Of a stretch of 64,000 nt of DNA, positions 47,950 through 57,222 are shown one piece after another. The DNA comes from Alienimonas californiensis (GTDB taxonomy: Bacteria > Planctomycetota > Planctomycetia > Planctomycetales > Planctomycetaceae): the NCBI RefSeq assembly GCF_007743815.1, contig NZ_CP036265.1, positions 4,843,823-4,907,822 of the forward strand. Direction: 5' to 3'. Both the position numbers and the translations under genes were made by a program. Position 1 is the stretch's first letter. Every line of letters begins with the position of its first letter. The notes below the pieces were generated by a model that saw only the letters and a list, made by a program, of their open reading frames with translations, made no database searches and had not been told where the DNA came from.

Positions 47950-49446
47950 ATGACTTCGCGTCCGAACCCGCGGCTCCGCCGCGCCCCGGCCCCCGTTCTC
48001 CCGACGATCGTCCGCCCGACGATCGTCCGCCCGACGAACGTCCGCCCCCGCCTGCTCGCCGGGCTGCTCTCCGCAGCGCTCGGCGCCGTACTGGCGCCGA
48101 CCGCCCCGGCCCAGTTCTACGACAGCGGCTACGGCGGCGGGAGCGGGTGCGGGTGCTCCACCGCGAGCGCCTCGCCCTCCTATTACAGCTCCTACTCGAC
48201 GGCGTCCTACGCCCCGGCCTCCTACGCCAGCGCCTACGGGGGCAGCTACACCACCGTGGACAGCTGCACGCCGATCTACCAGACGGCCGCCGTGGAGTGC
48301 GTGCCGGTTCAGCAGGTCCAGACCGTGGCGATCTGCGAGCCGCCGAAGATGGTGGCCGTGCCCCGGCAGGTCACCGACCGCGTGCCGGTCACGAAGTACG
48401 TCTCCGTGCAGGAAACGGTGAAGCGGCCCCGGACCGTCACGCGGTACGAGGAACGGGAATTCACCGAGATGATGCCCCAGACCGAAACCCGCACCGCCAT
48501 GGCGCAGCAGGTGAACTACCGCCCGGTCGCCAATACGCAGACCGTGGTGAAGGACGCCGGCTACTGGCAGACCCGCCGGATCGCCAACCCCAAGATGAGC
48601 CCCTGCCAGTACGATCCGCGGCCGGGCTTCGCCGGCTCGCTGAATCGCTTCGGGTACAACGTCCGCAGCGCCTTCACCCCCAAGTACACCACCCAGCGGC
48701 AGTACGTCCCGCAGCAGATGGCCTGCAACGTGACGACCCACAGCCAGGTGGCCGAGGTGACCAACGTGCCGCAGACCTACCAGGTCACGACGATGGTTCC
48801 GGTGATCAAGAAGCGGCAGGTCGCGGTGCAGGAAGTGGTCTGGGAAGACCAGCAGGTCACCGCGATGAAGCCGGTCACCGAGTACCAGGAGCGGAGCCGC
48901 ACGGTCTACAACTACCTGCCCAGCACCGATCCGGTTGCCGTGGCGTACCTGTCCGGCCGCGGCACCACCGCGACGGCACTGCGGCCGGAGACGGATTCGG
49001 GCTTCGACAGCGTGCCGACCCGCTCCGCCGACGCCTCCAGCGAAAAGTACAAGCGGGACGAGGCGAAGGACTTTGACGACACGAAGACCTCCTACAACCT
49101 GCCGAGCCGCGGCTCCCGCCGCGTGAGCCGGCCGGTGCACGACCCGGCCCCGAAGGTACGGATGTTGACGGACGCCGACCGCGAACGGCTCGCCGCCCTG
49201 AAGCTGGCCGCCCGCAGCCGCGGGGCGAACGACGAACGGATGGCCGCCCGGCCGACGATCGCCGCTCCCCCCGCCGGGAAGAGCGAACCGGTCCGCCGCC
49301 CGGCCGCCGACACGGCGACGACCGCGAGCGACGCCCCGACGCTGATCGGCGCCGCCGGTCGGGTGCCGCAGGTGGACGCCGCCCGCCGCTGGGAAGCCGC
49401 CGGCCCGGCCCTGCCGATCGTGGCCCTCACCTCCCACGCCCTGTAG
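47950..49446 (+). CDS. exported YTV-like planctomycete cell-surface protein
   Basis: A 498-residue secreted protein. After an N-terminal tandem PTIVR repeat comes a hydrophobic signal segment (LLAGLLSAALGAVLAPTAPAQ). A Tyr/Ser/Gly-rich region with two Cys follows, then Val/Thr/Tyr/Arg-rich blocks: TDRVPVTKYVSVQETVKRPR, TRYEEREFTEMMPQTETRT, QRQYVPQQMACNVTT, VTTMVPVIKKRQVAVQEVVW, VTEYQERSRTVYNYLP. Such blocks resemble the YTV family of predicted planctomycete surface proteins. Low-complexity tail from about 350. A role in the proteinaceous cell envelope is inference from that family. ATG 47950 was chosen for the signal segment. Confidence 0.7.
   Translation: MTSRPNPRLRRAPAPVLPTIVRPTIVRPTNVRPRLLAGLLSAALGAVLAPTAPAQFYDSGYGGGSGCGCSTASASPSYYSSYSTASYAPASYASAYGGSYTTVDSCTPIYQTAAVECVPVQQVQTVAICEPPKMVAVPRQVTDRVPVTKYVSVQETVKRPRTVTRYEEREFTEMMPQTETRTAMAQQVNYRPVANTQTVVKDAGYWQTRRIANPKMSPCQYDPRPGFAGSLNRFGYNVRSAFTPKYTTQRQYVPQQMACNVTTHSQVAEVTNVPQTYQVTTMVPVIKKRQVAVQEVVWEDQQVTAMKPVTEYQERSRTVYNYLPSTDPVAVAYLSGRGTTATALRPETDSGFDSVPTRSADASSEKYKRDEAKDFDDTKTSYNLPSRGSRRVSRPVHDPAPKVRMLTDADRERLAALKLAARSRGANDERMAARPTIAAPPAGKSEPVRRPAADTATTASDAPTLIGAAGRVPQVDAARRWEAAGPALPIVALTSHAL
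48001..48045. repeat. three 15-bp tandem repeats at the start of the YTV-like gene
   Basis: Units CCGACGATCGTCCGC, the same again, then CCGACGAACGTCCGC (one change). They encode PTIVR-PTIVR-PTNVR just before the signal-peptide core. Five-codon periodicity keeps the frame if copies vary. Confidence 0.9.
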
Positions 49447-49478
49447 GGCGCCGCCGGGGCGAACCACTGGAGAGAACG

Positions 49479-49510
49479 ACGGCGGCGGGGCCATCCCGCC
49501 GCCGTTTGTC
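49479..49510. terminator. bidirectional terminator between the YTV-like and CNNM genes
   Basis: A 10-bp GC stem (CGGCGGCGGG with CCCGCCGCCG, 49480-49504) with a GCCAT loop is followed by TTTGTCGTT. It is the best intrinsic terminator in the window and lies between convergent genes. Confidence 0.65.
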
Positions 49511-49573
49511 GTTGCGCGGGGCTCAAATCAGAAGCAAGCGCCCCGGCCGGGCTCGAGTCAGGCCCGGCTCGAT

Positions 49574-50629
49574 TCACACCCGGCCGAACAACTCGCGCAG
49601 CAGTCCGCGTTCGTGCAGAACGCCGATGACGGGGGCGTTCTCGCCCGTCTCCGGACGGGAGACCAGCAGGCCGACGGCGTCGCCTTCGCGGCGAAGTTCC
49701 GCCAACGCTTCCAGTCGGGTGGCCCCCTCCGAGATCCGCGGCAGCGTACGGAGCCAGTCCCGCGGCGGACCGTCGCCCACGGCGACGTCCACGGCGCGGA
49801 CGTAGCCGACGAAGCGGACGGAGTCCCGGTTCGCTTCATGCCGGTGCGCCGCGCTGCCGTTCGTCCCGTGCCCGACGGCCCCGAGGTCGACCGCGGTGAG
49901 CAGAATCTCGCGGACGCCCAACGCGGCGGCCTTCGCCAGCAGTTCCGCACGGGTGCAGTCCAGCGGTAGCGAAACGGCCCGTTCCGGCGGGGCGGCCCGA
50001 TCGCGCGCCGGGCCGGGGGCGGCGTGCAGCACGTTTTCCGTCAACCGGTCCTGCACGTCCGTCAGCAGCCCGGCCCGGTGGCCCTCGTCCAGCACCTCGA
50101 TCAGGCGCCCGCGGCCCAGCACGCCGCCGACCCGGCGGGAGTTGCTCGCACCGTCGCGTTCCAACAGACGGGCCAACCCGGCGAGGGGAATGGCGACCGG
50201 GGCCGCGACCCAAAAGATCGCCAGCAGAAACGAGCTTTGCCGACCGAGGAAATGCGACGGAGCCAGATAGCACAGCCGCTTGGGCAGCAGTTCGCCGCAG
50301 ACGAAGACGACCGGGCTGATCAGCCAGGTGGCGACGACCTCCGTCGCCCCGCCGCCGCCGGGCGTGGTGACGGCCGCCACCGCCACGCCGACGGCCGCCG
50401 TCGTGAGATAGTTCGCCACGTTGTTGCCGATCAGCAGCGTGGCGACGAACCGGGCCGGGTCCTCCGCGAACCGCAGCATGCGGGCCGCCCGCCGCTTGCC
50501 GGCGGCGGCGTGAAAGCTCAGCCGGAGCGTGGAGATCCGGTAGAACGCCGTCTCCGCCCCGCTGAACTGGGCGGACATGTAGACCCCGAAGACGAACAAC
50601 CCCGCGGCGGTCAGGAGGACGACCGTCAT
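49574..50629 (-). CDS. CNNM/CorC-type membrane protein (DUF21), second of a pair
   Basis: A 351-residue membrane protein. The DUF21 transmembrane domain fills about 1-190 (VYMSAQFSGAETAFYRISTLRLS, ATLLIGNNVANYLTTAAVG, VFVCGELLPKRLCYLAP). The following cytosolic part has CBS-like sequence but only weak motif matches (ILLTAVDLGAVGHG, LLVSRPETGENAPVIGVLHERGLLR). Members move or regulate Mg2+ and other divalent ions. The ATG 50629 overlaps the TGA of the upstream paralogue, so translation is coupled. The transporter-associated C-terminal domain seen in the paralogue is missing here. Confidence 0.82.
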   Translation of the reverse strand: MTVVLLTAAGLFVFGVYMSAQFSGAETAFYRISTLRLSFHAAAGKRRAARMLRFAEDPARFVATLLIGNNVANYLTTAAVGVAVAAVTTPGGGGATEVVATWLISPVVFVCGELLPKRLCYLAPSHFLGRQSSFLLAIFWVAAPVAIPLAGLARLLERDGASNSRRVGGVLGRGRLIEVLDEGHRAGLLTDVQDRLTENVLHAAPGPARDRAAPPERAVSLPLDCTRAELLAKAAALGVREILLTAVDLGAVGHGTNGSAAHRHEANRDSVRFVGYVRAVDVAVGDGPPRDWLRTLPRISEGATRLEALAELRREGDAVGLLVSRPETGENAPVIGVLHERGLLRELFGRV

Positions 50630-52047
50630 GCGTTCCCCCCCCGCCCGGATGCGCCGCGGCCGCGGTCCCGCCCCGACCGTTCGCGCCCGACCTCCGCCGG
50701 CGGGTAATCGGCGATCCGTTCGACTCGCACCTGCCGCACGTCCGAGCCCTCGACCGCCTCGACCGTCAACCGCAGGCCGTGCCATTCGCAGCCGTCGCCG
50801 GGCTCCGGGAGCTGTTCCAGTTCTTCCAACAGCAGGCCGGTGACGGTGACGGGGTCGGTCTCCTCCAAATCGTCCGGCAGGTCCAGTCGTTTGAGGAGGT
50901 AGCGGAGCGTCGTCAGACCGGCGACCTCCCAGCGCGGCGGCTCGTCGGCGGACTGCGGACACAGCCGAATCGGATCGCTCCGCAGCAGGCGACGAGCGCG
51001 GCTGGCGTCCGGACGCAGCACGGCGTCGACCACATCGTCAAAGGTCACGACCCCGACGACCTCGCCGTATTCATTCACCACCCCCGCTGCGGGGCGGCCG
51101 GTTTCGGCCAGCAGCGCCCAGGCCGCCGCCGCGGAGGCGCACCACGGCAGAAACGGCAGGGGCACCGCCCGGCCGTCCAGCCGCGGGTCGGGATCGTTGG
51201 GGTTCGGGCCGAGCGCCGACGAGGCGGAGTCCAAGATCAGCACCCGCTGGGCGTCCGCCGCGGAGGGGTTGGGCGGCGGAGCCCCGTCCTCCGGCGGTCC
51301 CTCCGGGTCCACGACCGCGACGAACCCACCGGCGGGCGTCCGCCCGCCGAGGTGCGACCGCCGCACCGGGCTCGGCAGCGTGAGGTAGGCGCCCCGCGGT
51401 CGCATGATCTCCTCGGCGGTGACGTCCGATAGCTCAAGCACATTGCGCAGCACCTGACGCTCCGGCCCGGCGAGTTCCCGCGTCGCCGTGGCGGCCTCGA
51501 CGGCATGCTCCAGGTCGTCGGCGCTGAGGTACTCCTCGGTCTCCAGCTTCGGCCAGAAGGTCCGGGTCAGCGCCCGCGTGAGAGCGTCCAGCCGCGGCGA
51601 GAGCGGATCGACGGCCCGCACCGCCAGGCCCAGCGGCAGCGCGACGAGGCCGGCGATCATTTTCGGCGCCGCCACCGCGACGCTTTTGGGAAGGACCTCT
51701 CCGAGCAAAATGATGCTGGCGAGCCCGCCGAGCCCGATCATCCCCGCCGCGGTCGCGTAGCCCTCGTGCAGCATCGTCTCGGCGACGACGACGCTGACGA
51801 CGAAGTAGGTGAGGTTCGTCAGCAGGTTCCAGAACAGCACCGCGGAGAGCAGCCGGTCCGGCTGGTCGAGCAGCCGGGCCGCCGCCCGCTGCGGGGCGGA
51901 GCCGCGGGCCAGTTCGCGCTGATCCTCCGGCGAGAGGAAGAACAGGGCGGTCTCGCTGCCGGAGAAGAACCCGCTGACCAGCGTGAGCGCCAGCATCACG
52001 AGGCCGCCGGGCAGCCACAGGGCCGTGGGGGGGAAGGCGTCCGGCAC
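50626..52047 (-). CDS. CNNM/CorC-type membrane protein (DUF21-CBS-CorC_HlyC), first of a pair
   Basis: A 473-residue protein. DUF21 region about 10-195 (VSGFFSGSETALFFLSPEDQREL, VLFWNLLTNLTYFVVSVVVAE, LLGEVLPKSVAVAAPK), then a CBS pair region (EEIMRPRGAYLTLPSP to VVNEYGEVVGVVTFDDVVDAVL) that has a long disordered insert near 255-300, then a CorC/HlyC domain (RWEVAGLTTLRYLLKRLD to LRLTVEAVEGSDVRQVRVERI). It is the complete version of the pair. Predicted role in Mg2+ or other metal-ion homeostasis at the inner membrane. The C-terminal tail is Arg/Gly-rich. Confidence 0.87.
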   Translation of the reverse strand: MPDAFPPTALWLPGGLVMLALTLVSGFFSGSETALFFLSPEDQRELARGSAPQRAAARLLDQPDRLLSAVLFWNLLTNLTYFVVSVVVAETMLHEGYATAAGMIGLGGLASIILLGEVLPKSVAVAAPKMIAGLVALPLGLAVRAVDPLSPRLDALTRALTRTFWPKLETEEYLSADDLEHAVEAATATRELAGPERQVLRNVLELSDVTAEEIMRPRGAYLTLPSPVRRSHLGGRTPAGGFVAVVDPEGPPEDGAPPPNPSAADAQRVLILDSASSALGPNPNDPDPRLDGRAVPLPFLPWCASAAAAWALLAETGRPAAGVVNEYGEVVGVVTFDDVVDAVLRPDASRARRLLRSDPIRLCPQSADEPPRWEVAGLTTLRYLLKRLDLPDDLEETDPVTVTGLLLEELEQLPEPGDGCEWHGLRLTVEAVEGSDVRQVRVERIADYPPAEVGRERSGRDRGRGASGRGGNA

Positions 52048-52105
52048 CGTCAGCGTGCCCGGCCCGGACCCGCGGTCCGGCTCCCGTGGAGCAGGGCGGG
52101 GCGGG

Positions 52106-53836
52106 TCACTCCTTGCCCCCGCCCAACGTCACGCCGAACTCGCTGACGGCCGGCACCAGCATCGCCGCCGCGGCGAACCCGTACGCCGCCCCCACCGCCA
52201 GCAGACAGCCGAGCGGTTCGTTCAGCAGGTAGGCGGTGATCGCGTAGAACGTCATGAACGGCAGCACGAACGCCGCCGCGGAAAGCGCGTTGCTGGGCTG
52301 GCTCCAGTTGAAGCTGATCAGCAGCAACACCGATCCGAAGCCGATGAACAGCAGAAAGCTCTGGAACTGGAGGAAAAAGTTGCTGCGGGCCTCGATGAGG
52401 AGCAACCAGAACACCGCCAGGCCGAGGCTCAGAAAGAAGACCGTCCCGAGGCTGTGGGCGATCGCGCGCCGACTGCTGGCGTGCCCCGCCGCCGCGTGCA
52501 GGCCCAGCGCCGCGCAGAACACCGCCAGCACGGCGTAGCCCAGCACGAGGTACACGAAGTCCTCCGCACCCAACGCCCCGCGCGCCAACAGCACGACCGC
52601 GGGGATCAGCGGGGCGAGCAGCACCTCCTTCGTGTTGAACAGCACGCCGCCCAGCTTGCCGAGGGTGAACTCCCGGGCCGAGAGGTCCGTGGCGAGCAGC
52701 AATTCGAGGGTGTTCCCGTCCCGTTCGGTCGTCAGCGCCGTGACTGCCTGGGCGTTCACGAGGATCAGGCCCAGCAGGCCCAGTCCGGTGAGCGTCGCCG
52801 CCGCCCCGACGCCGCCGTCCCCGCCGGCGGCGGGCAGGGCGAACGCCGCCGCCGCACACAGGGCCACGAAGGCCAGTTTGATGAAGATCGCCTTTCGCCC
52901 GTAGGCCCGCGTGCGAATCTCCCGCCACAGCACGGGGTTCGCCCAGACCGGCCGGACGGCGCTGCGGCGGGTCGCGGCGGCCTCCTCGATGACGGCGTCC
53001 CCGCTGGGTTCCGCCGCCGGAATGTTGACGTGCCGGGTCGGGTTCCAGGCCCGCAGTCGCCAGACCGTCACCCCGCCCAGAGCCGCCGCGAGCAGCGTCA
53101 TCGCCGCAACCGGTTCGAGCGCGGAGACCGTCGCCGGCCCGGAAAACGCCCCGTCCGCCGCCCCCGCCGCGGGATTCATCAGGCCGAGCAATCCCCGGAA
53201 CGGATTCAACGCCGCCGCCCATCGGCCGACTTCCGACCCCGGCCCGGCGAGTCGCACCGTGGCCTCCGTGGCGGCAAGCCAGCCGACGAGGCCCAACACG
53301 CCCAAGGCGAGGCTCTGGAACGTCTTCTCCCGCCAGAAGGCGCACAGGCTGCCCCACGTCCCCGCCGCCAGCGACGCCGCGGCGCACAGGGCCAGGGACC
53401 AGACGATCTGTTCCACGCTCACCCCACCGGCGAGCCGCAGCAGAAAGAACACGGGTGCCCCGCAGGCGATCAGCGCCGCCACGCCCAGCAGACTGGCGGC
53501 CAGCTTGCCGAGCACCAGTTCGACGCTCCGCAGATCCGTCATCAGCAACAGGATGAGGGTGCGGCGGTCCTTTTCCTGGGCGACGTTCCCCGCCGCGAAC
53601 AGCAGGGCGAAGAACAGGCAGAGCGTCAGTTGGACCGTGGCGAGCAACTGAAACGCCAGCGCCCCGAAGCGGGCCCGCCCGGCGGCGGACAGATCGCCGG
53701 TGAGGCCGACCAGCGCCTTCTCCGCCGTGTAAAGCAGCACGAACAGCGCCAGCACGTAGCCCGCCCGGAGCACGAAATGGCGAACCGACCGCGGTGCGGT
53801 GCGGGCCTCCCGGAGAAAGATCGGGCCGGTGAGCAA
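52106..53836 (-). CDS. ABC-2 type transporter permease
   Basis: A membrane protein of about 576 residues with about twelve helices arranged as two related halves. Each half opens with a similar block (LTGPIFLREARTAPRSVRHFVLRAGY; WANPVLWREIRTRAYGRKAIFIKLAFVAL) followed by EKDRRTLILLLMTDL or ERDGNTLELLLATDL, the usual ABC-2 cytoplasmic loop. No ATPase is fused or adjacent, so the partner must lie elsewhere. The start is uncertain: TTG 53836 precedes the first conserved residues; GTG 53965 and ATG 54154 are in frame but add a low-complexity leader, and ATG 54154 would overlap the divergent TolC-like gene start. Confidence 0.75.
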   Translation of the reverse strand: MLTGPIFLREARTAPRSVRHFVLRAGYVLALFVLLYTAEKALVGLTGDLSAAGRARFGALAFQLLATVQLTLCLFFALLFAAGNVAQEKDRRTLILLLMTDLRSVELVLGKLAASLLGVAALIACGAPVFFLLRLAGGVSVEQIVWSLALCAAASLAAGTWGSLCAFWREKTFQSLALGVLGLVGWLAATEATVRLAGPGSEVGRWAAALNPFRGLLGLMNPAAGAADGAFSGPATVSALEPVAAMTLLAAALGGVTVWRLRAWNPTRHVNIPAAEPSGDAVIEEAAATRRSAVRPVWANPVLWREIRTRAYGRKAIFIKLAFVALCAAAAFALPAAGGDGGVGAAATLTGLGLLGLILVNAQAVTALTTERDGNTLELLLATDLSAREFTLGKLGGVLFNTKEVLLAPLIPAVVLLARGALGAEDFVYLVLGYAVLAVFCAALGLHAAAGHASSRRAIAHSLGTVFFLSLGLAVFWLLLIEARSNFFLQFQSFLLFIGFGSVLLLISFNWSQPSNALSAAAFVLPFMTFYAITAYLLNEPLGCLLAVGAAYGFAAAAMLVPAVSEFGVTLGGGKE

Positions 53837-54147
53837 CGGAAACGCGGGGACTCGGGGCAGGGACGCGGCGGGCGAAGTGTAACGCCGGCCGGCCGGGACG
53901 CATGCGTCCGCCGCAGCCTTCGCCGCGGCGTTCCGCTGCCGGCCGGCCAGGCGAACGGCATTCACGCCGCGGGGACGCTTCGTCCGCGACGGGTCCGGGG
54001 GAGTTTGACGATTGCGTTCGTTGCACTGGCAACGGATGGCGGGGGAGGGTTCTGCCGACGCGACCGCCGATGACGGCGGTGCGGTCTCGTTCGGCAAGTC
54101 CGGCGGCGCCGCAGATCGGGATTGAACCTCTTCGCACGGGCGATCGG
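53837..54147. other. 311-nt divergent region before the TolC-like gene
   Basis: If the permease starts at TTG 53836 this gap is noncoding and should hold divergent promoters for the permease and the TolC-like gene. If GTG 53965 is used, the gap shrinks to 182 nt. I see no consensus promoter pair and no RNA-like structure. Confidence 0.3.
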
Positions 54148-57100
54148 ATGACACGGCCCCCCCTCAACGTCCCGTCGCTGTCTCGTCGCGGCTCCCGGGC
54201 TGCGCGGCTGCGTCGTGCGGCCGGCGCCGGCTGCGTCGCGGCCCTGGTGGCTCTGCCCGGCTGCGCCGGGTTCGGCGGGAAAACCCAGGCGGAGCCGAAG
54301 CTGACCTACCTCGGCGACGCCCGGCCGGCGGAGCACATCGAGTCCGGCGCCAAGATTTCCTACGCGCACGGCGTGGAAAACGACGTGCGGCCGCTGTTGA
54401 ACGGCGCCGCCCCGCGCACCATTGCGGATATGTCAAAGGCGGAGATCTGGGATCTGGAGCTCGACGCCGCGGTGAAGATTGCGCTGGAACGCAGCGAAAT
54501 CCTCCGCACCGTCGCCCCCCGCGGGAACGTCACCGGTTCCGGCTTCCAGACCGCGACGCTTTCCAATCCGGACGGCGCCCCCAGCCTGTTCGACCCGGCG
54601 ATCGCCCAAACGGGCGTGCTATTCGGTAACCGCGGCGTTGAGGCGGCGCTGGCGGACTTCGACGCCAACTTCACCTCCTCGCTGCTGTTCAACCGCAACG
54701 AAACGCTCGGCAACAACTTCGGCGCCGGCGGGACCAGCGGCGCCGTGACCGGCGCCGGCGGCGGGACCGGCACCGGCGGGCTGCCGGGCACCGGCGGGAC
54801 CGGCGCCGGCGCCGGCGCCGGCGGGGGCTTCGGCACCGGGGCCCTCCTGCCCGGCGAGACCACCACTAACTCCGCCACCTATTCCAGCAGCCTGAACAAA
54901 ACGCTCGCCACCGGCGGCACCGTCAGTTCGTTCGGGAACGTGAACTACCTGGACAGCGACCCCTCCTTCGGCCTGTTCCCGAACAACTACACCACCAACG
55001 TCGGCCTGCGGTTCACCCAACCGCTGCTCGCCGGCTCCGGGGTGGAGTACACCCGCATCGCCGGGCCGCGCAACCCGAACTTCTCCGCCATCACCGGCGT
55101 GAACCAGGGCGTCGTGATCGCCCGGATCAACGAGGACATCAACCTGCTCGACTTCGAGCGGAACGTCCGCGACCTCGTGAAGGGCGTCGAGGATTCCTAC
55201 TGGAACCTGTACAACGCCTACCGGCAGTACGACACCCGGCTGGCCGCCCGCAACAGCGCCCTGGAGACCTGGCGCCGCCTGCGGAACTCCGCCGACGTCC
55301 GCAACCTGCGGGCCGACGAACTCACCGCCGCGGAGTCCGCCGACGGGGTGCAGACCGTCGCCTACCGCGCCCTGCAGGAGCAGGGGTTCGGGAACAACGA
55401 GGAGCCGCTCCCGGCGCAGCTCGCCCAGGCGGAGAACCAATATTTCCAGCAGAAATCGCTGGCGACGCAGTCCCTGAACCAGATCTACGCCGCCGAAGCC
55501 GAACTGCGGCGGGTGATGGCGTTGCCGGTGAACGACGGCCGCGTGATCCGTCCCGCGACCGAGCCGATTACTGCCCCGTTCGAGCCGGAGTGGCACTCCA
55601 GCCTGGCGGAAGCGCTGTGCCATCGGCCGGAGCTGCGTCAGCAGAAGTTCCGGGTCAAATCGCTGGAACTTCAGCTCCGGGCCGCCCGCAGCCTGACCCA
55701 GCCGACGCTGAACCTCGTCTCGCAGTACCAGGTCAACGGCTTCGGCGACGACCTGATCGCCGACGAGGACGAATCCAGCGCCTTCGGCACGCTCGCCGAC
55801 GCCGAGCAGACCGGCTGGCAGCTGGGCGTCGAACTGAGCGCCCCGATCGGCTTCCGGCAGGCCCACCTCCAGGTGCGGAACCTGGAATACCGGCTGACGA
55901 AGGCCCGCCGGGTGCTCGCGGCGCAGGAGTTGGACGTCTCGCACCAGCTCGCCGACGCCTTCCAGCAGGTCGCCCTGCGGCACGCGACGGCCACGAACTT
56001 CTACAATCAGATCGGCGCCGCCCAGGAGCGGTTGCGGATCCTCACGGACGCCTTCGACGCGGGGAACCTGCGGACGGACTTCCTGCTGCGGGCCCAGTCG
56101 GACCTCGCCGTCGCGGAAGGGGCCTACTTCGAGGAGATCGTCGCCTACAACCAGGCCCAGGCGCTGCTCCAACTGACGAAGGGCACGTCGCTGGACGCCA
56201 ACGGCGTGTATCTGGCCGAGGGCATGTGGACGCCGAAGGCCTACCAGCAGGCGATGCGGCGGGCCTGGGAACGCAGCCACGCCCTGCCGGCCCATCATCT
56301 GCAAACCAGCCCGGAGCCGTTCACCCAGGCGGAGGACGAACGGGCCTGCCCGCAGTTCCTGACGAACGGCTGCCCGCCCGGCGCGGCGTTCCTGCCGCAG
56401 CAGACTCCGACGAACTTCGTGCCTGGCCCGCTGCCCCCGCCGGCGCCGGTCCCCGAACCGACGCCCGAGGAGGCCGCCGCCGCCCGTGAACGCGCCCGTC
56501 GCGACGGCGCCGGTCCCGTGCTCGCCCCGGCCCCGGCTCCGGCCCCGCTGCCGATGAAGGAGCCGCGGAACCCCGCGCCGCCGATCAGTGAGCCGAGCGT
56601 CCAGCCGCCCGTCCCGCCGGCCGGGGAACGCTCCCCCGGCGGGAGCCGGGAGACGCCGCTCTCCCCGAGCGACCTCGTGCCGGGCCTGGAGAACGTAATG
56701 CCCAACGAGTTGGACGTGGACGCGATCCTGGAGGGTCTGGACCTGGACGCTCCGACGCCGAACGCCCCGCAGAACGGGGCGGGCGAGGCGCCGGCCGGGG
56801 AGCCGCTGTCCGCCGCGGACGCGATTCGCAACGCCCGCCGGGCGCAGCTGATGAACGGCGCCGGCTGGCGTGCCCCGCAGTCGACCGCCCCGCAGTTGAC
56901 CGCCCGGGTGACGCCGGCCTCCGCCGCGGTGCCCGCGGCTCCGGCCCCGGCGCCCGCCGTGGTTTCCCCGACCTTCGTGCCGCCGGCCGAACCGGCGGCC
57001 GAGGACGAGGCGAAGCACTGGCGCCCGCTGCGGGCGAGCCGTTCCACGGCGTCGTTCCCCGTCGCCCCCGCGGCGCCGTCGCCGCGGTTCGTCACGCCGC

Positions 57101-57165
57101 GGACGGTCGCCCCGGCCGTCCAGGAACAGCCGGTGAGCCTCGGCGAGTGGGTCTCCGGCGACTGA
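54148..57165 (+). CDS. TolC-family outer membrane lipoprotein with long low-complexity regions
   Basis: A 1005-residue outer-membrane efflux protein, twice the usual length. The signal peptide ends in a lipobox (ALVALPGC). OEP-type helical segments occur at about 100-170 (LELDAAVKIALERSEILRTVAP), 250-345 (FTQPLLAGSG, DFERNVRDLVKGVEDSYWNLYNAYRQYDTRL) and 420-690 (QSLNQIYAAEAELRRVMALP, HQLADAFQQVALRHATATN, AEGAYFEEIVAYNQAQALLQLTKG). A Gly/Thr/Ala-rich insert sits in the first barrel strand region (about 190-236), and a Pro/Ala/Glu-rich tail of about 260 residues follows residue 745. It would form a tunnel across the outer membrane with an unlinked inner-membrane pump. The divergent ABC-2 permease may be a partner, but this is inference. 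Confidence 0.85.
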   Translation: MTRPPLNVPSLSRRGSRAARLRRAAGAGCVAALVALPGCAGFGGKTQAEPKLTYLGDARPAEHIESGAKISYAHGVENDVRPLLNGAAPRTIADMSKAEIWDLELDAAVKIALERSEILRTVAPRGNVTGSGFQTATLSNPDGAPSLFDPAIAQTGVLFGNRGVEAALADFDANFTSSLLFNRNETLGNNFGAGGTSGAVTGAGGGTGTGGLPGTGGTGAGAGAGGGFGTGALLPGETTTNSATYSSSLNKTLATGGTVSSFGNVNYLDSDPSFGLFPNNYTTNVGLRFTQPLLAGSGVEYTRIAGPRNPNFSAITGVNQGVVIARINEDINLLDFERNVRDLVKGVEDSYWNLYNAYRQYDTRLAARNSALETWRRLRNSADVRNLRADELTAAESADGVQTVAYRALQEQGFGNNEEPLPAQLAQAENQYFQQKSLATQSLNQIYAAEAELRRVMALPVNDGRVIRPATEPITAPFEPEWHSSLAEALCHRPELRQQKFRVKSLELQLRAARSLTQPTLNLVSQYQVNGFGDDLIADEDESSAFGTLADAEQTGWQLGVELSAPIGFRQAHLQVRNLEYRLTKARRVLAAQELDVSHQLADAFQQVALRHATATNFYNQIGAAQERLRILTDAFDAGNLRTDFLLRAQSDLAVAEGAYFEEIVAYNQAQALLQLTKGTSLDANGVYLAEGMWTPKAYQQAMRRAWERSHALPAHHLQTSPEPFTQAEDERACPQFLTNGCPPGAAFLPQQTPTNFVPGPLPPPAPVPEPTPEEAAAARERARRDGAGPVLAPAPAPAPLPMKEPRNPAPPISEPSVQPPVPPAGERSPGGSRETPLSPSDLVPGLENVMPNELDVDAILEGLDLDAPTPNAPQNGAGEAPAGEPLSAADAIRNARRAQLMNGAGWRAPQSTAPQLTARVTPASAAVPAAPAPAPAVVSPTFVPPAEPAAEDEAKHWRPLRASRSTASFPVAPAAPSPRFVTPRTVAPAVQEQPVSLGEWVSGD

Positions 57166-57222
57166 CGGACGACGCCGGAGAACGGCTGACGGAAAGAGCG
57201 ACGAACGCCGGGCCGCACGCGG

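Noticed and set aside
46108-49494. An 1128-codon minus-strand frame through the pectate lyase and YTV-like genes
   Set aside because: Only the first 481 codons from 47553 have family signal. The rest is antisense GC shadow of the YTV-like gene.
54619-57018. A long antisense reading frame opposite the TolC-like gene
   Set aside because: Residue composition is arginine/glycine/histidine-rich with no motifs, and the sense strand encodes a clear OEP-type protein.
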